DNA from: Sphingobium boeckii
GTDB lineage: Bacteria; Pseudomonadota; Alphaproteobacteria; Sphingomonadales; Sphingomonadaceae
DNA: 64,000 nt
Direction: 5' to 3'
Assembly (NCBI RefSeq): GCF_014199215.1
Contig: NZ_JACIJC010000001.1
Span: forward strand, 62,001 to 126,000
The notes beneath the pieces are model-generated. The model did no database searches. It was given only the letters and a program-made list of their open reading frames with translations, and was not told where the DNA came from. The number at the start of each line of letters is the position of its first letter. Position 1 is the stretch's first letter. Made by a program: the position numbers and the translations under genes. Below are positions 54,306 through 63,868 of this stretch, in pieces.

Positions 54306-55004
54306 ATGAAACGCGAAACCACCAACATGATCCGCACCGTGCTTGAAGAGGCGATCCCGCCCTTCATCCGCGATTCGGGTGCGATGCGCTGGCTGTTCCG
54401 TCGTCACTGGGGGCCGCTGGTCGACGACATCGAACGCTTCCGCGAACGCATTCCTTTCGTGACGGCGGAAGAATATCGCCATGTCTATGAACGGATGCCG
54501 CGGGTTCAGGACGAGACCGACAATTCGGCCGCGTGTCTTGAGCGGATCCAGACCGATGTCGTGGGAGAAGCGGTGCTCGATGTGGGTTGCGGCACGGGCT
54601 ATCTGCTGGATTGGCTCAAGCACCGCCGTCCCGATCTGGCGCTGACCGGGACCGATTTCATCATCGAGGAGGGCACCCGCACGCGCCATCCCGATATCCG
54701 GTTCGTCGAGGGCCATGTCGAGCGTCTGCCGTTTGACGATGACAGCTTCGATACCGTCATCTGCACGCATGTTCTGGAGCATATTCTGGAATTTAGAACG
54801 GCGCTGACGGAGCTGCGTCGCGTGGCAAAAAAGCGGCTGATCGTGGTGGTGCCGCAGGAACGCGAATATCGCTTCACCTTCAATCCGCACCTCCACTTCT
54901 TTCCCTATCCGCACAGTCTGTTGCGCTATCTCACGCCCATTCCGGAAGGACATGCGATCGAGGGCATCGGACGGGACATCTATTATCGTGAGGACGGACT
55001 CTGA
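54306..55004 (+). CDS. Class I SAM-dependent methyltransferase of the glycosylation locus
   Basis: 232 residues. SAM-binding LDVGCGTGYLLDWL, LTGTDFIIEEG, GHVERLPFDDDSFDTVICTHVLEH and the rest of the Methyltransf_11 fold. An N-terminal helical region precedes it. The gene lies 13 bases after GtrA and 5 before the first GT87 gene, so it is likely co-transcribed. Substrate, perhaps a lipid-linked sugar, is not known. Confidence 0.82.
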   Translation: MKRETTNMIRTVLEEAIPPFIRDSGAMRWLFRRHWGPLVDDIERFRERIPFVTAEEYRHVYERMPRVQDETDNSAACLERIQTDVVGEAVLDVGCGTGYLLDWLKHRRPDLALTGTDFIIEEGTRTRHPDIRFVEGHVERLPFDDDSFDTVICTHVLEHILEFRTALTELRRVAKKRLIVVVPQEREYRFTFNPHLHFFPYPHSLLRYLTPIPEGHAIEGIGRDIYYREDGL

Positions 55005-55009
55005 ACGCG

Positions 55010-56209
55010 ATGATGCGCGAATTGGGGCGGGGTTTCCTCAAGCTGGTCATGGTTTTCGGGCTTTGGGGCGTGGCTGTATGGCCGGCGACGGGATGGTATA
55101 GTTACAAGCTGATCCACAAGGAATTGACGGGAATGCAGGGTTTGCATGTCAATTCGCAGGCGCTGATCGGTCGTGATTTCATCAACATCTGGCATGGCGG
55201 ACAGGAAGCTCTGCACCATGGCGCGGCGGGCGTTTATGACCGCGACATCTATCGCAAAACGCTGTTCGAGAAGGCCGGTTTCGCCGGGCTTTACGCCTAT
55301 TCCTATCCGCCGCACATGCTTCTGCTCTCGCTGCCCTTCGGCATGACGGGCTATCTGGTCGCGCTGGCGGCCTGGCTGATCCTCACCTTCGGCCTGTTTT
55401 GCCACGCCGCGCGCCCGTGGCTCCGCGATCTTGGACTGCCGGGCTGGGCGGGGCTGATCCTGCCGGCAACGATCGTCAATATCTGGGCCGGGCATTTCGG
55501 TTTCCTGATCGGCGCGCTTGCGCTTTATGGCTGGCGGCGCGCGGAGAACAATCCGATGCGCAGCGGCCTCGCCTTCGCCGTGATGACCGTGAAACCGCAT
55601 ATGGGCATTTTGGTGCCGCTGGTGCTGGCGATGAAGCGGCAGTGGAAGACCGCTTATTGGGCGGCTGCGGGGACGGGCGCGCTCGTGGCGCTATCGATAC
55701 TGGTTTTTGGATCTTGGTCCTGGACGACCTGGCTCAGTTCCACACTCAGCTTTCAGGCCGGCCTGATCGAGATCGTGCCGACCCAGCCCTATAGCTATAT
55801 GATGCCCACATCGGGACGGATGCTGTATGCGCTGACCCGCGATCCGGGACTGGTCATGATCGGCCAGATCGTGATCGGGTTCTATGCGGTGGCGACTCTG
55901 ATCTGGGCCCATAAGCGCAGTGTGCCGATCCGTGACCTCGGCCTGCTGAGCATCGTCGCGATCCCGCTGATCCTGCCCTATAGCTTCAATTATGACATGG
56001 TCGCGCTGTGCGTGGTGGCGCTGGTGTGTGCGGCGCGGTTCGGCGTGAAATGGTATAGCCCGGATCGGGCAGTCTATGCGGCGGCGTTCATGATTCCGCT
56101 GATCTTGGTGCCGCTGGCCAGGCTCAATCTATGGCCGTCACCGATTATATTGATGCTGTTTCTGGGATGTGCGGCTTGGCGGATGGTGCCGGGAAGAAAC
56201 TCGATATGA
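55010..56209 (+). CDS. GT87 / DUF2029 family membrane glycosyltransferase (copy 1)
   Basis: 399-residue polytopic protein of the polyprenol-phosphate-mannose-dependent mannosyltransferase group. The acidic GT-C loop is ALIGRDFINIWHGGQEALHH, followed by [35 protein letters not shown] and AFAVMTVKPHMGILVPLVLA. About ten helices. ATG 55010 chosen; ATG 55013 also fits. Its stop overlaps the next gene (ATGA). Confidence 0.8.
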   Translation: MMRELGRGFLKLVMVFGLWGVAVWPATGWYSYKLIHKELTGMQGLHVNSQALIGRDFINIWHGGQEALHHGAAGVYDRDIYRKTLFEKAGFAGLYAYSYPPHMLLLSLPFGMTGYLVALAAWLILTFGLFCHAARPWLRDLGLPGWAGLILPATIVNIWAGHFGFLIGALALYGWRRAENNPMRSGLAFAVMTVKPHMGILVPLVLAMKRQWKTAYWAAAGTGALVALSILVFGSWSWTTWLSSTLSFQAGLIEIVPTQPYSYMMPTSGRMLYALTRDPGLVMIGQIVIGFYAVATLIWAHKRSVPIRDLGLLSIVAIPLILPYSFNYDMVALCVVALVCAARFGVKWYSPDRAVYAAAFMIPLILVPLARLNLWPSPIILMLFLGCAAWRMVPGRNSI

Positions 56210-57420
56210 ATAGAAAGCGGAGGCAACCCTTTGGGGATTGGAGCTTCGTTATCGCTGCTACAATTTTAATTATGGGCTTTTCATTTTTGGTCCGCGACTT
56301 TCTAACGATCCATGATGGTCTTGCGATCAATCAATATATTCGACTAGGACGCGATTTTGTTAATGTCTGGCACGGCGGAACGCTTGCTCTGGCAGATCAA
56401 TCTCGACTTATTTATGATCTAGACGCTTATCGAGAGACGCTATGGGCCGCGCTCGGCGTTAAAGGTATATATGCTTATTCCTATCCGCCTCACAGCTTGT
56501 TTCTGGCGGCGGCATTTTCTCTTTTGCCATATGGGCTCGCCTTGGCGGTATGGACTGCGTTGGGTCTCGCACTTTTCACACACGCGGCGAAGCCATATCT
56601 TGTTGCGTCAGATGTTCCGTGGTGGTGGGCTGCCCTTCTTCCCGCGGGTTTTGTAAACATCTGGGCGGCGCACTACGGCTTTCTGATCGGTGCGCTTGCG
56701 CTTTATGGCTGGCGTTGGCTCGATACTTTTCCAAAACGGGCGGGTTTTGCGTTCGCTGTCATGACCATCAAACCCCACATGGGGGTGTTGGTCTTCCTTG
56801 TCCTCGCATTGCGTCGAGAGGTAAAGGTTATGATATGGGCCACGACCTTCAGCATTTTATTGGGCGTGGTGGCAAGCCTGTTCTTTGGCGGACATTTATG
56901 GATTCTCTATGTCACCCAAACTCTGAGCTTTCAGGCTAGCCTGATTGATATGTCGGGCATGGCTTTCCTCTCGATGATGCCAACAACCACGGTTTCCATG
57001 CTTCAATTGGGTGCCACACGCATCCTAGCGAACGTTGCGCAGGCCATTTCCGCCATTGTCGCAATAACCATCGTCATTCGTGCAATTGCGATCCGCATTC
57101 CGATAATGGACATTGGGCTGCTCGCGGGCACAGCGATCTTTCTCGTTCTGCCTTATGCTTTTATCTATGATATGCCCGTTCAGTCTCTGGCTGCCCTGGT
57201 GTTCGCTGCGCGGGCAAACGGCTTGGACGCAAAAAGACAGAAAGCCATACTCGCTGCCGCATTCGTACTTCCATTTTTTCAAATGACGCTCGTCCAAGTT
57301 GGACTGCCCGTTGCGCCATTGATTTTGCTTGCAGCTTTGATCGAGCAAGATCGTATCGCACGTCGTCAATTAAAAGCGCATTCAGGCGTGGTCGCGGCGA
57401 CCGAGCAGCCGCAGCCTTAG
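56206..57420 (+). CDS. GT87 / DUF2029 family membrane glycosyltransferase (copy 2, low GC)
   Basis: 404-residue paralogue of the preceding gene, with matching blocks [48 protein letters not shown] and [19 protein letters not shown]. Base use differs from its neighbours: by hand count, 56221-56400 is about 45% GC against 67% for 55441-55500. This points to acquisition or replacement. The start at ATG 56206 overlaps copy 1; its last 39 bases overlap argG on the other strand. Confidence 0.78.
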   Translation: MNRKRRQPFGDWSFVIAATILIMGFSFLVRDFLTIHDGLAINQYIRLGRDFVNVWHGGTLALADQSRLIYDLDAYRETLWAALGVKGIYAYSYPPHSLFLAAAFSLLPYGLALAVWTALGLALFTHAAKPYLVASDVPWWWAALLPAGFVNIWAAHYGFLIGALALYGWRWLDTFPKRAGFAFAVMTIKPHMGVLVFLVLALRREVKVMIWATTFSILLGVVASLFFGGHLWILYVTQTLSFQASLIDMSGMAFLSMMPTTTVSMLQLGATRILANVAQAISAIVAITIVIRAIAIRIPIMDIGLLAGTAIFLVLPYAFIYDMPVQSLAALVFAARANGLDAKRQKAILAAAFVLPFFQMTLVQVGLPVAPLILLAALIEQDRIARRQLKAHSGVVAATEQPQP

Positions 57421-58602
57421 CGCGTTCAGCTTGATGAAGCCTTCCGCGTCGCGCTGGTCATAGGCACCCTGATCATCCTCGAAGGTGACGACTTTTTCCG
57501 AATAGAGCGAATGGGGCGATTTGCGGCCCGTGATCGAGACGCTGCCCTTGTAGAGCTTGAGGCGGACGGTGCCCGTCACCTTCTCCTGGCTATAGTCGAT
57601 CGCCGCCTGGAGCATCTCGCGCTCGGGGCTGAACCAGAAGCCGTTGTAGAGCAGTTCGGCATAACGCGGCATCAGTTCGTCCTTGAGGTGCGCCGCGCCG
57701 CGATCCAGCGTCACCTGCTCCACGCCGCGATGCGCCAGATGCAGGATCGTCCCGCCGGGGGTTTCATACATGCCGCGTGATTTCATGCCGACGAAGCGGT
57801 TCTCGACCAGATCGAGCCGGCCGATGCCATGCGCGCGGCCAAGATCGTTGAGCTTCGCCAGCAATGTCGCGGGGCTCATCCCCTCGCCATTGATCGCCAC
57901 CGCATCGCCGCGCTCGAAATCGACCGTGATCACTTGCGGAACGTCCGGCGCATCCTCGGGATTGACCGTTCGCGAATAGACGTAATCGGGGACCTCGTCC
58001 CACGGATCCTCGAGCACCTTGCCCTCGGACGAGGTGTGGAGGATGTTGGCGTCGGTCGAGAAGGGGCTTTCGCCGCGTTTGTCCTTGCTCACCGGGATCT
58101 GGTGCTGCTCGGCGAATTCGATCAGGCGGGTGCGGCTCGTGAGATCCCATTCGCGCCACGGCGCGATCACCTTAATGTCCGGAGCCAGCGCATAATAGCC
58201 CAGTTCGAAGCGGACCTGATCATTGCCCTTGCCGGTGGCACCGTGGCTGACCGCATCGGCATTGACCATCCGCGCGATCTCGATCTGGCGCTTGGCGATC
58301 AGCGGCCGCGCGATCGAGGTGCCCAGCAGATAAAGACCCTCATAGAGCGCATTGGCGCGCATCATCGGGTAGATGTAATCCTTGACGAATTCCTCGCGCA
58401 GATCGTCGACGAAGATATGCTCGGGCTTGACGCCCATCATTTCGGCCTTCGCACGCGCGGGCTCCAGCTCCTCGCCCTGACCCAGATCGGCCGTGAAGGT
58501 CACGACTTCGCAGCCATAGGTCTGCTGGAGCCATTTCAGGATCACGCTGGTATCCAGGCCACCGGAATAGGCCAGCACCACGCGGTTGATCTTTTCGCTC
58601 AT
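57382..58602 (-). CDS. argG: Argininosuccinate synthase
   Basis: 406-residue enzyme that joins citrulline and aspartate in arginine synthesis. N-terminal PP-loop [42 protein letters not shown] and [10 protein letters not shown] are present. Length typical. Convergent overlap with the GT87 copy 2 suggests that the latter extended or inserted up to argG. Confidence 0.96.
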   Translation of the reverse strand: MSEKINRVVLAYSGGLDTSVILKWLQQTYGCEVVTFTADLGQGEELEPARAKAEMMGVKPEHIFVDDLREEFVKDYIYPMMRANALYEGLYLLGTSIARPLIAKRQIEIARMVNADAVSHGATGKGNDQVRFELGYYALAPDIKVIAPWREWDLTSRTRLIEFAEQHQIPVSKDKRGESPFSTDANILHTSSEGKVLEDPWDEVPDYVYSRTVNPEDAPDVPQVITVDFERGDAVAINGEGMSPATLLAKLNDLGRAHGIGRLDLVENRFVGMKSRGMYETPGGTILHLAHRGVEQVTLDRGAAHLKDELMPRYAELLYNGFWFSPEREMLQAAIDYSQEKVTGTVRLKLYKGSVSITGRKSPHSLYSEKVVTFEDDQGAYDQRDAEGFIKLNALRLRLLGRRDHA

Positions 58603-58640
58603 TCCCGGTCCTTCATCTGCTCGAATTCACGTCAGCGCGC

Positions 58641-59246
58641 CTATGCGTTTCTCGCGTTTTGCGCAACCTCGTGCCTGAAGCCGCTGGCGGCCATCAGCGC
58701 GAAATTCTCGAGTGATGCCGCGCTGGCATTGTCGCGGGCGGCGGATGACATGCCCTTCATCGCAATCATCACCATTTCAGAGAGCGTTCTGGCGCGGTCC
58801 GGATAATCGCGGGCGATATAATCCTCTACCATCGCCCGTGACCGGTCCGTCATGCCGCCCGTGATCGTGCGCGCCTCGATATCGCTGCTGTTACGCGTGG
58901 AATCGAGCACGAGGCAGCCCGATTTCATGCCCTGGCGCGCATAGATATGCGCGGCGGTGAGCAGCAGCCGCTCAATGCCATCGACGACGCGACCATCGCC
59001 CGCCAGCGCCTCCGTGGTGAAGCGACCTTCTGTGTCAGCATAGCGCGCGATCACTTCGGCAAAGAGGCCCGCCTTGCTGCCGAAGGCGCTGTAAAAACTC
59101 GGCGGCTTGATCCCCATTGCGGTCCCGAGATTGGCGACGCTCACGCCATCATAGCCGTGTTCATGAAAAAGCTGCTGCGCGGTGGCGATGGCTGCGTCCT
59201 TGTCGAACGAGCGCGGCCGACCGCGCGGGGATGTTTTTGTAGTCAT
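58641..59246 (-). CDS. bdcR: TetR family regulator, BdcR-like
   Basis: 201-residue repressor. HTH from residues 8-55 with GRPRSFDKDAAIATAQQLFH and VSVANLGTAMGIKPPSFYSAFGSKAGLF; a ligand-binding domain follows. It is divergent from a BdcA-like reductase, as BdcR is in E. coli, so bdcA is the probable target. Start at ATG 59246 chosen where TetR homology begins. Confidence 0.7.
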   Translation of the reverse strand: MTTKTSPRGRPRSFDKDAAIATAQQLFHEHGYDGVSVANLGTAMGIKPPSFYSAFGSKAGLFAEVIARYADTEGRFTTEALAGDGRVVDGIERLLLTAAHIYARQGMKSGCLVLDSTRNSSDIEARTITGGMTDRSRAMVEDYIARDYPDRARTLSEMVMIAMKGMSSAARDNASAASLENFALMAASGFRHEVAQNARNA

Positions 59247-59260
59247 CGCTAATTTAATCC

Positions 59261-59304
59261 TTGCGATCCGCTCCACGAGCTTTATATAGCGTTCATTACA
59301 TAAA
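59261..59304. promoter_or_regulatory. Promoter of the bdcA-like gene with overlapping inverted repeat
   Basis: A -35 TTGCGA (59261-59266), a 16-base spacer and a -10 TATATA (59283-59288) precede the gene on the plus strand. An imperfect inverted repeat TTTATATA / TACATAAA (59281-59304) overlaps the -10 and is the obvious candidate operator for the divergent TetR protein. A full AAGGAGG ribosome site follows at 59309-59315. Confidence 0.5.
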
Positions 59305-59320
59305 TCTCAAGGAGGTTTTG

Positions 59321-60034
59321 ATGACCGATTTTACCGCCAGGAAAGTGCTCGTTTTAGGAGGAAGCCGCGGTATCGGTGCCGCCATCGTCAAGCGATTCGC
59401 AAGGGATGGTGCAGAGGTTACGTTCAGCTTTGCCGGATCGACCGATGCAGCCAAGGCATTGTCCGATGACACGGGTGCCAATGCCGTGCAGGCCGATAGC
59501 GCCGACCGCGACGCCTTGATTGCCGCGGTGGCGGCTCAAGGGGCGCTCGACGTGCTGGTCATCAACGCGGGAACGCTCGCACTGGGCGATCCGCTGACGA
59601 TCGATCCCGATGCCATAGACAAGATGATCGATGTCAACGTGCGTGCGCCCTATCATGCCGCGGTGGAAGCCGCGCGCCGCATGAAGGACGGCGGCCGGAT
59701 CATCGTGATCGGATCCACCAATGGCGATCGCATACCGTTTGAGGGCGGGGCCGCCTACGCGATGACCAAATCCGCCATGCAGGGCATGGTGCGCGGTCTC
59801 GCGCGTGACTTCGGAGACCGCCGGATTACGGTCAACAGCATCCAGCCGGGGCCGACCGATACCGACATGAATCCCGCCGAAGGCCCGATGGCCGAACTGA
59901 TGCACAGCTTCATGGCGATCAAGCGCCACGTTCATGCCGATGAAATCGCGGGGCTGGCCGCCTATCTCGCCGGGCCTGAAGCCGGGATGATCACCGGATC
60001 GATGCAGACGATCGACGGCGGCTTCGGCGCCTGA
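59321..60034 (+). CDS. bdcA: Short-chain dehydrogenase, BdcA-like (c-di-GMP-linked dispersal)
   Basis: 237-residue SDR. NADP-binding VLVLGGSRGIGAAIVKRF, catalytic YAMTKSAMQGM (Tyr and Lys of YxxxK) and QPGPTDTDMNP. The sequence closely recalls E. coli BdcA, reported to bind c-di-GMP and promote biofilm dispersal; paired with a TetR gene as bdcR-bdcA. A perfect AAGGAGG ribosome site sets the ATG 59321. Whether it acts as a reductase here is open. Confidence 0.82.
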   Translation: MTDFTARKVLVLGGSRGIGAAIVKRFARDGAEVTFSFAGSTDAAKALSDDTGANAVQADSADRDALIAAVAAQGALDVLVINAGTLALGDPLTIDPDAIDKMIDVNVRAPYHAAVEAARRMKDGGRIIVIGSTNGDRIPFEGGAAYAMTKSAMQGMVRGLARDFGDRRITVNSIQPGPTDTDMNPAEGPMAELMHSFMAIKRHVHADEIAGLAAYLAGPEAGMITGSMQTIDGGFGA

Positions 60035-60037
60035 TCG

Positions 60038-61270
60038 TCAAGCCCGCGCGGCGATGCGTTTCTCCTCCACCGTGATCCAGTCGCGGGTGAGGGGGATCGC
60101 ATCGCGCTTGCGGGTGTAGAGGATCTGGTAATTGCCCATGCCGCCGCTTTCGAACGTGGCGATCGCGCCGGCGAGATAGAAGAGCCACATCCGCAGGAAG
60201 CGCGCGTCATACATGGCGGTAATGGCGTCGGCCTTTTCCAAGGTGCGGCTATACCAATGGCGGACGGTCATGGCGTAATGCAGGCGCAGCGTTTCCACAT
60301 CCGCTGCGATCAGCTTGCTCTTCTCGCTGGCCGCCAGCGTCTCGGACAGCGCCGGGATATAGCCACCGGGAAAGATGTATTTGCGGGTGAAGGCGTCCGT
60401 CGTTCCGGGACCGCCGAAACGGCCGATCGTATGGATCAGCATCACGCCGTCCTCAGTCAGAAGATTCCGGCATGTCTGGAAGAACTGGCGGAAGTGCGGC
60501 GGACCGACATGCTCGAACATGCCGACGGACACGATCCGATCGAACTGCCCCTCCAGATTGCGATAATCGATCAGCGCGAATTTCACATGATCCGAGACCC
60601 CGGTCGCGGCGGCGCGTTCGCGCGCGATCTTAAGCTGCTCTTCGGAGAGCGTGATGCCGAGGATATCCACGCCACAGGTCTTGTGGAGGAACAGCGCCAT
60701 GCCGCCCCAGCCGCAACCGATATCAAGCACGCGCTGGCCCGGTTTCAGGCAGAGCTTGGCGGCGATATGCGCTTTCTTGTCCACCTGCGCCTGCTCCAGG
60801 CTGTTGGCAGGATCGGTGAAATAGGCGCAGCTATATTGCATGTCCGCATCGAGAAAGAGGCGGTAGAAGTCATTCCCCAGATCATAATGATGCGCCACAT
60901 TCTGTTTGGAGCGCCCCTGCCAGTTCAGCCTGTCGAACTGACTGCCCCAACGGCTCAGCGTGCGGCGGATGGGATTGCGAATCTTCAGATCGCCGCCCTT
61001 CTCCCACGGCGCATTCTTGCGGATCAGCGTGATGAGATCGAGGATATCGCCGCGCTCGATGACCATCCGGCCATCCATATAGGCTTCCGCTGCGCCCAGC
61101 CGGGGGTGGCGCACCACATAATTTTCAGCGCCGGCGTCGGTGAAGCGAATGGTGACATCGCCATAGTCTGCGTCCGGCGTGCCGAACGTCCGGCTTCGCC
61201 CGGAGTGGTCGATCAGGGTCAGCGTCCCGCGTTTGACGATGCGGGTGAGAAAAGTATCGATCAGCGCCAT
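60038..61270 (-). CDS. cfa: Cyclopropane-fatty-acyl-phospholipid synthase family protein
   Basis: 410-residue SAM-dependent enzyme acting on membrane phospholipid acyl chains. N-terminal lipid-binding domain, then QNVAHHYDLGNDFYRLFLD, DIGCGWGGMALFL, ITLSEEQLKIARER, and VGMFEHVGPPHF (bicarbonate/active site). GGAGG lies 5 bases before ATG 61270. It converges on bdcA with 3 bases between the stops. Confidence 0.92.
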   Translation of the reverse strand: MALIDTFLTRIVKRGTLTLIDHSGRSRTFGTPDADYGDVTIRFTDAGAENYVVRHPRLGAAEAYMDGRMVIERGDILDLITLIRKNAPWEKGGDLKIRNPIRRTLSRWGSQFDRLNWQGRSKQNVAHHYDLGNDFYRLFLDADMQYSCAYFTDPANSLEQAQVDKKAHIAAKLCLKPGQRVLDIGCGWGGMALFLHKTCGVDILGITLSEEQLKIARERAAATGVSDHVKFALIDYRNLEGQFDRIVSVGMFEHVGPPHFRQFFQTCRNLLTEDGVMLIHTIGRFGGPGTTDAFTRKYIFPGGYIPALSETLAASEKSKLIAADVETLRLHYAMTVRHWYSRTLEKADAITAMYDARFLRMWLFYLAGAIATFESGGMGNYQILYTRKRDAIPLTRDWITVEEKRIAARA

Positions 61271-61345
61271 TCGGCCTCCGTTCAAACCAGCCCCCCGGCT
61301 GCGCTCTCAATGAAAAGAGACGGCCGCGCGGTCAAGCCATCGGCT

Positions 61346-62110
61346 TCAGATCCCGGCATACCATTCATATCCGGCGCGATCCTCCCAGAAGCCACCCTTG
61401 CCGAGGCCGATGCCATCCAGACTGGCCACCGCTTCTATCCGCTGGACATATTTGGCGTGCTTATACCCCAGATGCCGCTCCACCCGGAGCCTGAGCGGCG
61501 CGCCATTGCGAATGGGCAGCACCGCGTCGTTGAGCGCCCAGGCCATGATCGTCTGGGGGTGAAAGGCGTCGATCAGATCGATCGATTCATAATATTGCGT
61601 GCCGCCCCCGCTATCGTCGGCACAGTGAAACACGATGTAGCGCGCGCCATCGCGCAGCCCGGCTTGATCGAGCAGCATTTTGAGCGGGACACCCGTCCAT
61701 TTGCCGATCGCGCTCCACCCTTCCACACAATCATGTCGCGTGATCTGCGTCCGTTGCGGCATGGATCGGATCTGCGCCATGGACAGCGTCTCGGGGCGGC
61801 TCACCAGTCCGTCGATTGCCACGCGCCAATCGCTGAAATTGGCGGCGGCATGGGCCTGATAATTCGGATCCTGCGGGTTTTGCGATCCATTGCCACGGAA
61901 GAAGGGGGAAAGATCGCTCTGGTCAAACTCCCGCGCCAGTGCCTCACGATCGGTCAGCAGACGTTGGGCGTGGCGGTTCATCGCGTCGGCGGAAAACAGG
62001 ATTTTGCGAAACCCCTCATTCTCGCCGAGCTTGTCGCAGCCTGCCAGCAAGCCACCTGCGCCCAGCGCTGCCCCGGTGATGAGCCGCCGCCGGGTGAGGA
62101 TCGCGCTCAT
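61346..62110 (-). CDS. Molybdopterin-dependent oxidoreductase (sulfite oxidase / YedY-like)
   Basis: 254-residue exported protein with a twin-arginine/lipobox signal (RRRLITGAALGAGGLLAGC). The Mo-binding cysteine is in TRHDCVEGWSAIGKW. LRLRVERHLGYKHAKYVQRIEAV is the substrate-side region. Short length fits the YedY/MsrP-type fold. The next upstream gene encodes a cytochrome b-like protein with a 4-base overlap (ATGA), so electrons likely pass to or from it. Substrate not defined. Confidence 0.85.
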   Translation of the reverse strand: MSAILTRRRLITGAALGAGGLLAGCDKLGENEGFRKILFSADAMNRHAQRLLTDREALAREFDQSDLSPFFRGNGSQNPQDPNYQAHAAANFSDWRVAIDGLVSRPETLSMAQIRSMPQRTQITRHDCVEGWSAIGKWTGVPLKMLLDQAGLRDGARYIVFHCADDSGGGTQYYESIDLIDAFHPQTIMAWALNDAVLPIRNGAPLRLRVERHLGYKHAKYVQRIEAVASLDGIGLGKGGFWEDRAGYEWYAGI

Positions 62111-62922
62111 TGCGCCTTCTCCGCGGGCAGCCTGAACCAACCGGTGATCATGGAGCGGATGCCGTTCACCGGGCCGGAGAGCAGCACCAAGGCGAGGTGG
62201 ACGATGATGAAGCCGACCAGAAGCCCCGCCACGATGAAATGGATCGAACGCGCCGACTGTCGCCCGCCGAACAGATCGAGCAGCCACGGCCAGGCGGCGT
62301 TCAGGCCCGGAGACATTGTGAGCCCGGTCAGGATCATCAGCGGCAGCAGGATGAAGATCACGCCGACATAGCTGAATTTCTGGAGAATATTGAACCGCGC
62401 ATCCCCGTGGTGAAAGCGCAGTTTCAGATGATCCATGATATCGCGCCCGATCGCGGCGGGGCGGATATCCGTGCGGCCGATGGCCAGATCCTTGCGGATG
62501 TGCCCGTTCCACAGCGATCGGATCATGAAGAACAAAAGTCCGAATGCGAAGACCCAGGCGAAGGTCAGATGCCAGCGCCGGGCCATCGCCAGATTATAGG
62601 TGGAGGGGATCGTCGCCCATCCCGGGAAAGCGCCGCGGCCGACATTGCCCTGGCCATCCTTCCAATAGCCGAGCACGCCGGAGGTATCCCAGCGACGGTC
62701 GCCGATCTTGAGATAACCCTCGGTCCCGGTCGATCCGATCTCGAGCCAGGCGGAATCCGCATTGGCCCCATATTGCCCCCAATAGAGCCGGGGATGCGCG
62801 TTGAAGATCATCAGGCCACTCATCAGCAGCGTGACGAGCGCCACCACATTCACCCAATGCCAGAGGCGGGTGGAAAGCCGGTGGCGGAATACGGAGCGGG
62901 CGGGCGGGGCATCGATCACCAT
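62107..62922 (-). CDS. Cytochrome b/b6 domain membrane protein (partner of the oxidoreductase)
   Basis: 271-residue protein with about five helices and histidine pairs for haem: RLSTRLWHWVNVV, RRWHLTFAWVFAF, then SARSIHFIVAGLLVGFIIVHLAL. It resembles the membrane subunit of dihaem dehydrogenases. ATG 62922 chosen; TTG 62952 possible. It overlaps the oxidoreductase gene and follows the TauE gene in the same direction. Confidence 0.8.
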   Translation of the reverse strand: MVIDAPPARSVFRHRLSTRLWHWVNVVALVTLLMSGLMIFNAHPRLYWGQYGANADSAWLEIGSTGTEGYLKIGDRRWDTSGVLGYWKDGQGNVGRGAFPGWATIPSTYNLAMARRWHLTFAWVFAFGLLFFMIRSLWNGHIRKDLAIGRTDIRPAAIGRDIMDHLKLRFHHGDARFNILQKFSYVGVIFILLPLMILTGLTMSPGLNAAWPWLLDLFGGRQSARSIHFIVAGLLVGFIIVHLALVLLSGPVNGIRSMITGWFRLPAEKAQ

Positions 62923-62967
62923 GCAGCGAACATCCCACTGTGCGCCGATCAAGTAAAGCGGCGCGCG

Positions 62968-63753
62968 TCAGTGATAGGCGCGGATGAAGAAGACGACCGT
63001 CATGCCCGCGGTGACCAGCAATGTGACGATGCGGATGATGTAGGGCGGCAGGATCCGGCCCAGCCTGGCACCCAATATGCCGCCCACGATCCCACCCAGC
63101 ATCATCGGGACAGCGAATTGCCATACCACCATCGCGCTTGAGACGAAGATGGTCGCCGCCGCCGCATTGGCCATGGCCAGCATCAGCGTGCGCGGCGCGG
63201 CCAGATGATGGGGGGCATGGCCGGCGAGCAATCCCCAGGCGGCGGTCATCATCAGGCCCACGCCACCGCCGAAATAGCCGCCATAGATGCCGAGCAGGAA
63301 CTGAACCACGATCAGCGTCCTCCGCCCGATGGCCACCCGGCTGTGCAGCGCATTGGAGGCATGTTTGCCGAATGCCAGCACCAGCGTGGCCATCAGCAGC
63401 AGCCAGGGGACGATGACGTCGAAGGTCCGCACGGGCGTCGCCACGAGCAGCAGGCTCCCGCCCAGCCCGCCGATGAAGGTGATGATCGTCAGCGCCCGCA
63501 AGCTGAGGCCACCAAGGGGTGCCAATCCGTCCCGATAGGTCCAGGCGCTGGCGATGGCACCGGGCTGGAGCGCGACATTGCTCGTGGCGTTGGCGATGGG
63601 CGACGGCAGGCCCAGCACGATCAGCGCGGGCATGGTGGCGAATGTGCCGCCGCCCGCCAGCGCGTTCATCGCGCCGCCGAGCAATCCTGCGCCTGCAGCC
63701 AGCGGAAGGAAGGAGATATCGTACACCCTGCGCCCATCGCCGGTGACGGCCAT
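62968..63753 (-). CDS. Sulfite exporter TauE/SafE family protein
   Basis: 261-residue membrane protein with eight helices: AAGAGLLGGAMNALAGGGTF, NATSNVALQPGAIAS, LGIYGGYFGGGVGLMMTAAW and GGIVGGILGARLGRILP, the TauE pattern. Transports sulfite or related anions in some members. ATG 63753 chosen; TTG 63774 is an alternative. It lies upstream of the cytochrome b gene, 45 bases apart. Confidence 0.85.
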   Translation of the reverse strand: MAVTGDGRRVYDISFLPLAAGAGLLGGAMNALAGGGTFATMPALIVLGLPSPIANATSNVALQPGAIASAWTYRDGLAPLGGLSLRALTIITFIGGLGGSLLLVATPVRTFDVIVPWLLLMATLVLAFGKHASNALHSRVAIGRRTLIVVQFLLGIYGGYFGGGVGLMMTAAWGLLAGHAPHHLAAPRTLMLAMANAAAATIFVSSAMVVWQFAVPMMLGGIVGGILGARLGRILPPYIIRIVTLLVTAGMTVVFFIRAYH

Positions 63754-63868
63754 AATGTCGAGCAGAGAAGGCAATCCACGCCGCTGGCGGATTGACGAGC
63801 CTCGGCGCTAGGCCGATGATCAGTGAAAGGTCCGATGCCATGAGAAACGGATCGAGGGGATGATCAGC

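Noticed and set aside
60257-62371. 704-codon plus-strand frame opposite cfa and the oxidoreductase
   Set aside because: It spans two clear genes on the other strand and has no motif, signal or ribosome site.
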